64,000 nucleotides of DNA from Candidatus Thermoflexus tengchongensis (GCA_016842085.1 JAEVEX010000073.1:1-64000); one strand, 5' to 3'; counted from the first letter of the stretch, positions 24,602 through 33,241 are shown. Notes: generated by a model from the sequence alone, not told the origin. Made by a program: numbers and translations.

Positions 24602-24637
24602 GTCATCTATGAAGCCCTTCTGGGTGAAATAGATGAC
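24602..24637 (+). ncRNA. Right-end hairpin, probable 3' part of the TnpB omega RNA
   Basis: GTCATCTAT and ATAGATGAC form a perfect 9-base stem, with an inner GCCC/GGGT pairing. It begins 3 bases after the tnpB stop and ends about 17 bases before the inferred right border. Omega RNAs of TnpB end here, and their guide is the flanking host sequence starting near 24655. Confidence 0.55.
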
Positions 24638-24654
24638 AATGCGTCACAGAACGG

Positions 24655-24822
24655 TTCACGCTCTACGCGCTGGCCGAGATCTTCTACATCACCTATCACC
24701 TCGATCTCACGGTCGTCCTCTTCGCCCACACCCTGGCCGAGGTCCTGGATCTGCTGGCCTTCATCGTGTTGTTCGTCGGGATCTCCCAGACGGCCCTGGC
24801 CGCACGCCGGGTGCGCGCGTGA
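24655..24822 (+). pseudogene. Small membrane protein, 3' half
   Basis: In the frame TTC ACG CTC TAC this codes for FTLYALAEIFYITYHLDL, then membrane segments through VLFVGISQTALAARRVRA and a TGA at 24822. It lacks a start codon and ribosome site, and continues the protein begun at 23073. Histidines in TYHLDL and FAHTLAE lie in or near membrane segments. Confidence 0.75.
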
Positions 24823-24845
24823 GGGGCCTGCAGCGAAGCGACCAG

Positions 24846-24876
24846 CCCCGGGGCGGGCTGTGAGCTCGCCCCGGGG
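24846..24876 (+). terminator. Terminator after the split membrane-protein gene
   Basis: CCCCGGGGCG and CGCCCCGGGG pair over 10 bases with an 11-base loop, 23 bases after the stop. A short TTGTT follows 10 bases on. Confidence 0.55.
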
Positions 24877-24946
24877 TGAGGCGGTTGTTCCCCCATCTTC
24901 CAGGTCGAGTTTCCCAGCGTTCATCCTGTTCCTGGAGCAATCGGTG

Positions 24947-25291
24947 ATGCAACGGTGGATGGTTGTGCTGGCCCTTATCGGATGGATCGGGGCGGGATGC
25001 ATGGCCTCATCCTCTAGGGTCCCGCAGACAGCAGGTCCGGTGATCCGGATGCCGAAGTCGTATCGTTTCGATCCCCCCACGCTCCAGGTGAAGGTGGGGA
25101 CCACGGTCATATGGGTCAATGAGGACAACTTCACCCACAATGTGCACTTCCTCAGCGGGGCGGACTGGCAGAGCCCACCCCTGCGGCCCGGCCAGCAGAT
25201 CTCCTTCACATTCACCCGTCCCGGCGAGTATCGCTATCAGTGCGATTTCCATGCCCAGATGATGAAAGGGACCGTCATGGTGACCCCATGA
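24947..25291 (+). CDS. Plastocyanin-like cupredoxin lipoprotein
   Basis: A 114-residue exported copper protein. The signal peptide ends in a lipobox-like GWIGAGC (Cys18). The mature domain carries type 1 copper ligands: His in NFTHNVHF near residue 63 and the C-terminal YQCDFHAQMMKG with Cys, His and Met. It probably passes electrons outside the membrane, a partner role that would fit a copper nitrite reductase; only a nirK remnant is left in this window. ATG 24947 follows GGAG; an open frame to 24860 lacks a good site. Confidence 0.85.
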   Translation: MQRWMVVLALIGWIGAGCMASSSRVPQTAGPVIRMPKSYRFDPPTLQVKVGTTVIWVNEDNFTHNVHFLSGADWQSPPLRPGQQISFTFTRPGEYRYQCDFHAQMMKGTVMVTP

Positions 25292-25308
25292 GCTGAAGGG
25301 GCCCAGAA

Positions 25309-26487
25309 TCAAAGCGGCAGGCTGGAATAAACGCCCTCCAGCTGCTCCACCAAAACCTCCCAGCGGTGATGGGCCTCCACATAGGCTCGCCCTGCAGCCC
25401 CCAGGGCCGCTCGTTCCATTGGGCTGTCCAGGAGGCTCAATACGGCTTCCGCAAAGGCCTCGCCGCTGTCGGCCACCATCAGATCCCGCCCCGGAACGGC
25501 CTGGAGGCCTCCCAGCACCGGCGGAGTAGCGACGACCGGTGTCCCCATGGCCATCGCCTCCAGAACCTTGTTCTGGATCCCCACCGCATACCGCATCGGG
25601 CACACGGCCAGCGTGGCTCGCGCCAGATATGGGCGGATATCCGGAACGGTCCCGAGGATCTCCACCCGCGGATCCCGCGCCGCCTGGCGCAGGCGCGGTG
25701 GGGGATTCCGCCCGACAATCCATAGCCGAACCTCCGGCTGTCGCGTCCAGATCCGCGGCATAATTTCCCGAATCAGATCCAGGGCCGCCGCCACGTTGGC
25801 GTGGTAGCTCATCTTCCCCGTAAAGATCAAAGTGGCCGGGGCGCGGGGAACGGGTTGGGGCCGAAAGAACTCCAGATCCACCCCGTTCGGGATCACGGTC
25901 AGCGAGGTACGGCCATCAGGAGCCAGCCGGCGCAGGGCCGCCGCATCTTCCCTCGAGGTCACCACAATACGGGGGAACGTCGAGAGCCACCGGGCCTCCA
26001 ACCGCCGGGTTCGGGCCAGCTCCAGCCGCGCCAGCCACCGGGTCAGGCGCCCCGGCGCCAGCGCCTGCGCCTGCTCGAAGAGTCGAGCGATGCTGTCCAC
26101 CGCATCGAACACCAGGCGGTCAGGCGGGATCTCCCGGGCGAACCCGGCGCCTCGAAGGTGTTCGACATGCACCACATCCCACGACCCCTGGAGGCACTGC
26201 CGCATGGTCTTCCGCAGCCCTGGGTGATCGGCGTAGCCGGCCTGGAGGGGATCGCCGCGCATCCAGGCCCGCCCCGCATTCCAGAGGGTTCTTCCCCGCG
26301 AAAGAGGGAAACCGTGGATCTCCACCCCCAGGCGGCGCAGCGGCTCCAGGTCCGCATCGCGATCTTCTGGAGGTTGCACCGCCAGCACGCAGATCCGATG
26401 GCCCCTTCGGGCCAGCGCCTGCAGGAACCCGAAGGGCCGGATCCGGATGCGAGAGGGCGGATAAGGTAGCACCATCAGGATGTTCAT
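25309..26487 (-). CDS. Family 4 glycosyltransferase
   Basis: A 392-residue GT-B glycosyltransferase. The N-terminal domain begins ILMVLPYPPSRIRIRPFGFLQALARRGH, the usual acceptor-side start. The C-terminal donor domain has VIPNGVDLEFF, then LIFTGKMSYHANVAA, and the nucleotide-binding GIQNKVLEAMAMGTPVVAT with the conserved E-x7-E-like pattern. It resembles enzymes that build exopolysaccharide or glycolipid from nucleotide sugars. It is convergent with the cupredoxin gene (17-base gap) and lies at the left edge of the polysaccharide cluster. Confidence 0.85.
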   Translation of the reverse strand: MNILMVLPYPPSRIRIRPFGFLQALARRGHRICVLAVQPPEDRDADLEPLRRLGVEIHGFPLSRGRTLWNAGRAWMRGDPLQAGYADHPGLRKTMRQCLQGSWDVVHVEHLRGAGFAREIPPDRLVFDAVDSIARLFEQAQALAPGRLTRWLARLELARTRRLEARWLSTFPRIVVTSREDAAALRRLAPDGRTSLTVIPNGVDLEFFRPQPVPRAPATLIFTGKMSYHANVAAALDLIREIMPRIWTRQPEVRLWIVGRNPPPRLRQAARDPRVEILGTVPDIRPYLARATLAVCPMRYAVGIQNKVLEAMAMGTPVVATPPVLGGLQAVPGRDLMVADSGEAFAEAVLSLLDSPMERAALGAAGRAYVEAHHRWEVLVEQLEGVYSSLPL

Positions 26488-26811
26488 CCTCCTTCCTCCG
26501 TTTCGACACTACCCTGCCATGGTTAGATATACGAGGGGAACGGGTTAGAAATCGGGAACGCGCATGGCAGGATCTCAGAGAACACGCCTTCATGGAGGCA
26601 GGGCGGCCCGAACGGCCCCGGTTGTCCCTTCCCCATACCCGGCTCTATCCCCGACGAAACCCGTGGACTACCGCCTTCTAACCCCCTGCTTACAGCCTCC
26701 CAACTCCCACCGATTACAGTGAAGGCCAGAAACGCAAGGCCCAGGAGCGAAACGGCCGTGTTATCTGTCAGGCTTGCCGATCGAATCATCCCTACCTCAC
26801 CGAGCGCAACC
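26488..26811. other. Divergent intergenic region
   Basis: About 324 bases between the GT4 gene (minus) and the DegT-type aminotransferase (plus). I see a 9-base inverted repeat CCTGCCATG (26513) / CATGGCAGG (26563) around a 41-base spacer containing two GGTTAGA copies, which could be an operator. No clear promoter hexamers or RNA structure. Confidence 0.3.
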
Positions 26812-27903
26812 GTGAAAATCCCGATGGCTCGCCCGATGTTTGACGAAGCGACCCGACAGGCCCTCCTGGAGGTGCTGGACTCCGGGCAGCTGGCTCAGGG
26901 ATTGCGGGTGCTGGAATTCGAGGAGCGATTCGCCGAGTGGGTGGAAGTTCCCTTTGCGATCGCTGTATCAAACGGGACCGCGGCCCTGCTCCTGGCCTTG
27001 ATGGCCCTGGGGATCGGCCCCGGGGATGAGGTGATCACCACGCCTTTCACTTTCGCCGCCACCTCCAACACGATCCTGTTCCTGGGCGCCCGGCCGGTCT
27101 TCGCCGATATCCAGCCCTCCACCCTGAATCTGGACCCCGAGGAGGTGGAGCGGCGGGTCACGCCCCGGACCCGGGCGATCGTCCTGGTGCATCTTTACGG
27201 GAACCCGTGCGATATGGAGGTCTTCACCGAGCTGGCGGCGCGCCACGGCCTCGCCCTGATCGAAGACGCAGCCCACGCGCCCGGCGCGCTGTATCGGGGG
27301 CGGCCGGTGGGCTCCTTCGGCATCGGATGCTTCTCTTTCTATGCCACCAAAAATATCACCACGGGCGAAGGCGGGATGATCACCACCCATGACCCCCAGC
27401 TGGCCCGTCGCCTCCGTATGCTGCGAGACCATGGCCAGTCGGCCAAGTATGTGCACGAGATCCTGGGCCTGAACTTCCGGATGACGGAGCTCCAGGCCGT
27501 TCTGGGGATCGGCCAGCTGGAGCATATTGAGGCCTGGAACGCCCGCCGCCGCGCTATCGCCGCCTACTATAATCAGCACCTCCGTGGGGCGAATCCGGTA
27601 GAGACCACCCCGAACAGCACGCCCGTCTATCACCTCTACACGGTCCGTCTCCCCCAGGGGCTGCGGGATGCGGTCCGCGATCGCCTGAAGGAGGCCGGGA
27701 TCGAGACCGGGATCCATTACCCGACCCCAGTTTATCGTCAGCCGCTTTACCAGCGCCTGGGTTACAACAATTCCCTTCCAGTAGCGGAAGCCGCCGCACG
27801 CGAGGTTCTCTCCCTTCCCATTCACCCTGCCCTTCAGGATGAGGAAGTCCGTTATGTGGTCGAGGCTGTGAACGCCGCCATCGAGGACCTGTCAGGGGGA
27901 TGA
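26812..27903 (+). CDS. DegT/DnrJ/EryC1 sugar aminotransferase (WbpE-like)
   Basis: A 363-residue PLP enzyme that aminates a keto-sugar nucleotide. It has VSNGTAALLLALMALGIGPGDEVITTPFTF near the N-terminus, IEDAAHAPGALYRG with the PLP-ring Asp, and the Schiff-base lysine in SFYATKNITTGEGGM. The C-terminal half has NFRMTELQA and the GIETGIHYPTPVY segment of the sugar subgroup. GTG 26812 is chosen because the family core KIPMARP starts there; the frame is open upstream to 26719. With the next two genes it suggests a UDP-2,3-diamino-uronic acid route (WbpE step). Confidence 0.85.
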   Translation: MKIPMARPMFDEATRQALLEVLDSGQLAQGLRVLEFEERFAEWVEVPFAIAVSNGTAALLLALMALGIGPGDEVITTPFTFAATSNTILFLGARPVFADIQPSTLNLDPEEVERRVTPRTRAIVLVHLYGNPCDMEVFTELAARHGLALIEDAAHAPGALYRGRPVGSFGIGCFSFYATKNITTGEGGMITTHDPQLARRLRMLRDHGQSAKYVHEILGLNFRMTELQAVLGIGQLEHIEAWNARRRAIAAYYNQHLRGANPVETTPNSTPVYHLYTVRLPQGLRDAVRDRLKEAGIETGIHYPTPVYRQPLYQRLGYNNSLPVAEAAAREVLSLPIHPALQDEEVRYVVEAVNAAIEDLSGG

Positions 27904-27904
27904 G

Positions 27905-28921
27905 ATGAAAGCTGTGCGAGTCGGTGTCGTGGGCGTTGGTTCCATGGGGGAACGCCATTGCCGGGTGCTCCAGTCCCTGCGAGGCGCCGAGCTGGTGGGC
28001 ATCTATGATCGATGCCTGGAACGGGCGCTGGAGGTCGCCGCCCGCTATGAGACCACCGCCTTTCCCACCCTGCAGGATCTGGCCGCCCATGTGGAGGCCG
28101 CCATCATTGCCACCCCAACCCCCACCCATGCAGAGATCGCTCTGGAGCTCATTGAACGGGGTGTGGCGGTCCTGATCGAGAAGCCGATGGCAACCTCCAC
28201 CGTGGAAGCGATGGCCATCTGTGAAGCCGCTCGACGTCGGGGCGTCCTGGTTCAGGTGGGCCATATCGAGCGATTCAACCCAGTCTACATCGAGCTCAAG
28301 GCCATCCTCGAAACCATGCACCCCATCAGCATGATCTTTCGCCGCCTGAGCCCCTACGCGGTCAGCAACCAGGACGCCGATGTGATCCTGGATCTCATGA
28401 TCCACGATCTGGACCTGGCGATCGACCTGGTCGGCGCAACGCCAGCTCGAATCTACCCGGTCGGACGCCCTGTCTTCTCCGATGCGGTGGATTACGCGGT
28501 GCTGACGATGGAGTTCCCGGGGGGAGAGGTTGCCACCCTGTTCGCCTCCCGCGTCACCGAACAGAAGATCCGCGCCATCGAGATCACGGCCGCCGAGGCC
28601 TACATCGAGGCAGACCTTCTGAACAAGGGGATTACCGTTTACCGCTACACGATCCCCAGCTTCACCAACGACGGCCAGCCGGTGAAATATCGCCAGGAAG
28701 GCTGGATGGAGCGGATCGGGATCCCGATGGCCGAGCCCCTCGCGCTGGAGCTCCAGCATTTTGTGGATTGCGTCCGAAGCGGCCAGGCTCCCGCGGTTTC
28801 CGCCCTGGACGGCCTTCAGGCGATCCAGCTGGCGGAACGCATCCGCCTGCTGCTTTACAGCGGCCCGGTTCCCGCCCTTCGCCTGGACCGGATCCCCGTC
28901 TCTGCGGGAGCGAACCCGTGA
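27905..28921 (+). CDS. Gfo/Idh/MocA-family oxidoreductase (WbpB-like)
   Basis: A 338-residue NAD(P)-dependent dehydrogenase. The N-terminal Rossmann fold begins VGVVGVGSMGERHCRVL, and the catalytic-domain entry EKPMATSTVEAM carries the conserved EKP lysine near residue 95. The following domain has VGHIERFNPVY and DLMIHDLDLAIDL, which recall UDP-GlcNAcA 3-dehydrogenase (WbpB/WlbA). It starts one base after the aminotransferase stop and overlaps the epimerase start by four bases, so the three are one operon. Confidence 0.85.
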   Translation: MKAVRVGVVGVGSMGERHCRVLQSLRGAELVGIYDRCLERALEVAARYETTAFPTLQDLAAHVEAAIIATPTPTHAEIALELIERGVAVLIEKPMATSTVEAMAICEAARRRGVLVQVGHIERFNPVYIELKAILETMHPISMIFRRLSPYAVSNQDADVILDLMIHDLDLAIDLVGATPARIYPVGRPVFSDAVDYAVLTMEFPGGEVATLFASRVTEQKIRAIEITAAEAYIEADLLNKGITVYRYTIPSFTNDGQPVKYRQEGWMERIGIPMAEPLALELQHFVDCVRSGQAPAVSALDGLQAIQLAERIRLLLYSGPVPALRLDRIPVSAGANP

Positions 28922-30060
28922 AGATCGTGTCTGTCGTCGGCGCTCGTCCCGAATTCATTCAGGCCGCGCCGGTCAGCTTCGCCCTGCGGCGAGACCACCG
29001 CGAGGTGCTGGTCCATACGGGCCAGCACTATGACGACGCGATGTCCCGCGTTTTTTTCGAGGACCTGGATCTGCCCGCTCCGGATTACCACCTGGGGGTG
29101 GGCTCTGGCCCCCATGGGCGTCAGACCGGCGAGATGATGGCCCGTCTGGAGGAAGTCCTGCTCCGGGAACGGCCCGATCTGGTGATTGTGCGTGGGGATA
29201 CCAACTCGACCATGGCCGGGGCGCTGGCGGCAGCCAAACTGCACATCCCGCTGGTTCACATCGAGGCCGGCGAACGCAGTTTCAATAAATTTATGCCCGA
29301 GGAGATCAACCGGCTGGTGGCCGACCGGCTGGCGGATCTCCATTTCTGTATCACCCGCCGCGCCGTGAAGCATCTGGCCCGTGAGGGGATCACAGAGGGG
29401 GTTTTCTTTGTGGGCGATGTCATGCTGGACGCCGTGCGCATCTATCTTCCCCGGGCTCTGGAGCGTGCCCCGGATCTGCTGGGGCGATTGCAGGTGGAGC
29501 CGCAGGGCTATCTGCTGGTCACCGTCCATCGAGCCGGCAACACGGATGATCCGCAACGCCTGGCCGGGATCCTCGCCGGATTAAATGCGATCCCGGAGCC
29601 CATCCTCTTCCCCGTCCATCCCCGAACCCGTCAGGCTATCGCCCGTTACGGCCTGCAAACCGGGCCGCATATCCGAATACTCGAACCGGTGGGCTACCTG
29701 GATATGCTGGCCCTGGAGGCCCACGCCCGGATGATCCTCACCGATTCGGGAGGGGTTCAGCGGGAGGCCTATTTCCTGGGGATCCCCTGCCTCACCCTGC
29801 GGGAGGAAACCGAGCTCATGGAAACCGTGGAGGTGGGGTGGAACCGCTTGGTCGGCACAGATCCTCGCCGGATCCTGGAGGGGTGGCGGTTCTTCCGACC
29901 GGCCGGGCCACGGCCACCCCTGTTCGGGGACGGCCACGCAGCGGAGCGAATCGCCGCGATCCTGGGGCAATCGCCGCCCCGTTTCGGACAGCATTATCGA
30001 AGGTCGGAAGCCATCGCTCTGCCTGTGCATGAAGCCCTGGAGCGAATCCCCCTGCCATAG
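28918..30060 (+). CDS. UDP-N-acetylglucosamine 2-epimerase (non-hydrolysing, WecB/WbpI type)
   Basis: A 380-residue epimerase that inverts C2 of a UDP-HexNAc to give the manno form. It starts KIVSVVGARPEFIQAAP and contains HTGQHYDDAMS, VRGDTNSTMAG, HIEAGERSFNKFMPEEINR and ILTDSGGVQREAYFLGIPCLTLR ETE, all core motifs of the family. The GTG at 28918 overlaps the previous stop (GTGA). With WbpE- and WbpB-like genes it may act as WbpI on UDP-GlcNAc3NAcA; no WbpD-type acetyltransferase is in the cluster, so plain WecB activity is equally possible. Confidence 0.9.
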   Translation: MKIVSVVGARPEFIQAAPVSFALRRDHREVLVHTGQHYDDAMSRVFFEDLDLPAPDYHLGVGSGPHGRQTGEMMARLEEVLLRERPDLVIVRGDTNSTMAGALAAAKLHIPLVHIEAGERSFNKFMPEEINRLVADRLADLHFCITRRAVKHLAREGITEGVFFVGDVMLDAVRIYLPRALERAPDLLGRLQVEPQGYLLVTVHRAGNTDDPQRLAGILAGLNAIPEPILFPVHPRTRQAIARYGLQTGPHIRILEPVGYLDMLALEAHARMILTDSGGVQREAYFLGIPCLTLREETELMETVEVGWNRLVGTDPRRILEGWRFFRPAGPRPPLFGDGHAAERIAAILGQSPPRFGQHYRRSEAIALPVHEALERIPLP

Positions 30061-30239
30061 GGTGCGTCCTAAAAAACCACTCGGAGGCCGGACGTGCACC
30101 AGAGATGCCCTACCCGGCTCTCCGGGATCTTCCTCCCCTCCCGGCCCGAAGAGCTATGGGGAGGGGACATCCCGCCTTCCCGGTTCGAGCTTAATGACGA
30201 AAATCCTGCCTGAAAAGAAAAGATCAGGGAGCAGATCTC

Positions 30240-31853
30240 ATGAACGGAGCGGCCCTTCTGGTCGAAAGTCTGCAGCAACAGGGTGTCTCGGTGATTTTCG
30301 GCCTGCCTGGAGATGAGGTGGCGTTCTTTGAAGCGTTGCGGGGAAGTTCGATCCGTTTCATCACGGTGCGCCACGAACAGGCTGCGGCATTTATGGCCGA
30401 TGCCTACGGTCGGTTAACACGCCGACCGGGCGTCTGCTTCTCTACCCTGGGCCCTGGAGCGACCAACCTCGCCACCGGCCTGGCCAACGCGATGCTGGAC
30501 CGCTCACCCGTGGTGGCGCTTTCCGATCAGGTTCCCACAGACCAGATGCGGCCAGGTGTTCATCAATATGTGGATCTCACCGCCTTTTTCCAGCCGATCA
30601 CGAAGTGGAGTGCGGTGATCCGCGATCCGGAGCTCATCCCCGCAGCGCTGCAGTATGCGGTCCAGGTCGCCCGATCCGAGCGGCCCGGGCCTGTCCATCT
30701 CAGCCTCCCGGTGAACGTTCTGGAGCGGGAATGTTTCCTTTTCAATCTGGGCGGGGAACTCCCCGGACGTCCCTCCGCGCTGCATACCCGTCCCGATCCG
30801 CGGGCTCTGCAACAGGTCGCTATATGGCTGCAGGAAGCCCAGGCCCCTGTCCTGCTGGTTGGCAATCTCCCGATACGCACCCGGGCGCTGGATTCTCTGC
30901 GTCGCTTTGTAGAGGCCTATCAGATCCCCACCCTGACCACTTACATGGGCAAGGGGGCATTGCCGGAGGATCATCCCCTCTGCCTGGGCGTGATCAGCCG
31001 GCATGCCCGGGGGGAGTTGATGGGGCTGTTCACGGCCTGCGATCTGATTCTCACGATCGGCTACGATGAAGTGGAAGGCGTGAAGCCCAGTCTCTGGATG
31101 GTGGGGAATCACAAGCGAGTGGTATGTGTGGATAGCGTCTTCGAATCCGAGAGCAATCTCCTGCATGCGGATCTCACCCTTGCGGGAGACGTGGCCACGA
31201 TCCTGGAGGACCTGACGGCAATGGCCCCCTCCGGGCGCCAGCCCTGGCTGGAGGTTTCAGCGGTTCGAAAGGCGATGCAACGCCCTCTCCAGCAACCCCA
31301 GATAGAATCCGCGCCGCTTTCTCCGGCCGCCATCACCCGGACGATGGCTCAGATCCTTCCGGACCACGCCGTGCTCACGGTCGACGTGGGGTTGAACAAA
31401 TACGCCATGGGTCTCACCTACCCGATCCGGGGTCGCCAGCAGATCCTGTTCTCCAACGGGCTCTCCGCGATGGGGTTCGCCCTCCCGGCGGCCCTGGGGG
31501 CCCGGCTGGCCCGACCGGAAGATCCGGTGGTGGCGGTGAGCGGCGATGGCGGCTTTCTGATGAACGTCCAGGAACTGGAGACCAGCGTGCGCCATGGCCT
31601 CCCGGTGGTGGCCCTGGTTCTTCGGGACAACGCGCTCGGGCTGATCCGCCGGATGCAGGTTGCTCGTTTCGGAGAAGCGGTGGGGACCACACTGGGGAAC
31701 CCGGACCTTCCCGCCCTTGCCGCTGCCTTTGGAGCGCGCGGGATCACCGTTGACACCGCCGATATGCTGGCCGATGTGCTGGTCGAAGCGATCGCCTCTC
31801 ATCAGACCTGGGTGATCGATATCCCCACTTCCTACGAAGGATGGCTCCAATGA
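30240..31853 (+). CDS. ThDP-dependent acetolactate-synthase-like enzyme
   Basis: A 537-residue member of the acetolactate synthase / pyruvate oxidase family. The N-terminal PYR domain has FGLPGDEVAFFEAL and the activating glutamate in VRHEQAAAFMADAYGR. The central domain is present, and the C-terminal PP domain has VSGDGGFLMNVQELETSVRHGLPV with the GDG...N cofactor motif. Biosynthetic AHAS is usually paired with a small regulatory subunit; none is adjacent. The gene sits in a polysaccharide cluster and nearly abuts an ATP-grasp gene, so a role in making an unusual sugar or side group is inferred. GGGAG precedes the ATG. Confidence 0.8.
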   Translation: MNGAALLVESLQQQGVSVIFGLPGDEVAFFEALRGSSIRFITVRHEQAAAFMADAYGRLTRRPGVCFSTLGPGATNLATGLANAMLDRSPVVALSDQVPTDQMRPGVHQYVDLTAFFQPITKWSAVIRDPELIPAALQYAVQVARSERPGPVHLSLPVNVLERECFLFNLGGELPGRPSALHTRPDPRALQQVAIWLQEAQAPVLLVGNLPIRTRALDSLRRFVEAYQIPTLTTYMGKGALPEDHPLCLGVISRHARGELMGLFTACDLILTIGYDEVEGVKPSLWMVGNHKRVVCVDSVFESESNLLHADLTLAGDVATILEDLTAMAPSGRQPWLEVSAVRKAMQRPLQQPQIESAPLSPAAITRTMAQILPDHAVLTVDVGLNKYAMGLTYPIRGRQQILFSNGLSAMGFALPAALGARLARPEDPVVAVSGDGGFLMNVQELETSVRHGLPVVALVLRDNALGLIRRMQVARFGEAVGTTLGNPDLPALAAAFGARGITVDTADMLADVLVEAIASHQTWVIDIPTSYEGWLQ

Positions 31854-31867
31854 ACAGGAAGCCCGCC

Positions 31868-32981
31868 ATGAAACGCATCCTGATCCTGGGCGCAGGTGGC
31901 CCGCCGGGCATCAACGTGATCCGCTCCTGGCGTGAGGCCCCGGAGCCGTTTTACATCGTCGGGACCGATATGAACCCCTTCCATCTGGAGTGGGTGCCAG
32001 CGGACCGCGTCTATCTGGTGCCGCCGGTTGATCATCCGGAGTATCTGGATGTCGTCGCCGAGATCGTGGAACGGGAGAGAATCGATCTCATTCACGCTCA
32101 GCCCGATGTGGAGGTTCGGGTTCTGTCGGAAAACCGGGAACGATTTCCAGCCCGCGTGTTCCTCCCTCGAAAGGAAACGATCCGGCTGCTGCAGGACAAA
32201 CAGGCTTCAGCGGAGCGATGGCGGGAAGCCGGGATTCACACATTCCCCACCGTGCCCATCGAGACCCCTGAGGATCTGGAGCGGGCCGTGGAGATCATCG
32301 GGCTCCCCCTCTGGCTCCGGGCGCGGGAAGGCGCGGGGGCTCGAGGGGCCACCCTGGTGGAGCGGATCGAGACCGGGATCCACTGGATCGCCTACTGGCG
32401 ATCCCGCGGGGTGAACTGGGCGTTTATCGCCCAGCCCTATTTCCGGTCGGGAGTTCGCCTGGCAATCCCTCTGGAAAGATGGAAAGCTCATCGTCTCGCA
32501 GGGCCGCCAGCGGATCGAATACATCTACCCGCATCTGGCGCCTTCCGGCCGCACTGGAACCAGCGCGGTGACGGTGACGGTGCACGACGAGCGGGTGAAC
32601 GAAGTGGCCACCCGATGCGTGCGGGCCGTGGATCCGCAGGCCACAGGGGTGTTCAGCGTGGACCTGATGGAAGATGAGCATGGGAATCTTTTCCCAACGG
32701 AGATCAACGCGGGACGCTTCTTCACCACCACGTATTTCTACACACGGGCGGGCTGTAACATGCCGTATTATATGATCCGGCTGGCCTTCGACGAGCCTCT
32801 CCCCGACCTCCCACCTTACAACGCCCTTCCCGCCGGCCTTTACTGGATCCGCCACATCGACTGCCCGGCCGTCCTGGTGCCTCACGGCGCCCTGCGCGTT
32901 CAGCGCGAGCCGGGCCTGGGCCGATCCGATGGCCTGGAACGGCTCCGCGAAATCGAAGCGATGTGGAGGGCCATGGTTTAG
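31868..32981 (+). pseudogene. ATP-grasp protein, frameshifted
   Basis: Two overlapping frames together encode one ATP-grasp enzyme of the carbamoyl-phosphate-synthase-like type. The first (from ATG 31868) has LILGAGGPPGINVIRSWR, then LPRKETIRLLQDKQAS and a central ATP-binding region up to WAFIAQPYF. The second frame resumes at REFAWQSLWKDGK and continues through GVFSVDLMEDEHGNLFPTEINAGRF, the metal-binding end of the fold. The shift of +1 lies at about 32441-32450. A one-base insertion in the genome, a sequencing error and programmed shifting are all possible; no slippery motif is evident. AGGAAG precedes the ATG. Such enzymes ligate carboxylates to amines. Confidence 0.75.
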
Positions 32982-33052
32982 CAGATCCCGAAGAGGCCAG
33001 GAAACCTTACGGGCACCCTCGGTTACTCCACTAAAGAAGATGGAGGTCTCGA

Positions 33053-33241
33053 ATGGATCGTCAATGGATTGAGGATAGACTGCAGACCCTTCGCATGGAA
33101 ATCGCCCGTCTCATAAAAGAGGGCGAGGATGAAGAGGGGCTCCGCCTGCGATCCTTACTGGCCGAGCTGGAACGATGGGAGTCCATGCGTCGCGAAACCA
33201 TGGGGATTTCCCGGCCACCCGATCTTTCCCGCCATCCATAA
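33053..33241 (+). CDS. Small helical protein
   Basis: A 62-residue charged helical protein (IEDRLQTLRMEIARLIKEGEDEEGLRLRSLLAELERWESMRRE). It has coiled-coil character, no membrane segment and no recognised family. GGAGGT lies 8 bases ahead of the ATG. It stands between the ATP-grasp gene and a glycosyltransferase, on the same strand. Confidence 0.5.
   Translation: MDRQWIEDRLQTLRMEIARLIKEGEDEEGLRLRSLLAELERWESMRRETMGISRPPDLSRHP

Larger units (their letters stand above)
23205..24654 (+). mobile_element. IS200/IS605-type element carrying tnpB only (IS1341-like)
   Basis: About 1450 bases separate the two halves of the small membrane-protein gene. They contain one tnpB, no tnpA, and a hairpin near the right end, the layout of IS1341-like elements. 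The borders are inferred from rejoining the host reading frame (TGG GGG to TTC ACG) and may be off by a few bases. There are no terminal inverted repeats or clear target duplications, as expected for this family. Confidence 0.75.

Noticed and set aside
26513-26571. 9-base inverted repeat with 41-base spacer as a possible IS end pair
   Set aside because: There is no reading frame between the arms and no target duplication; left as a possible operator only.
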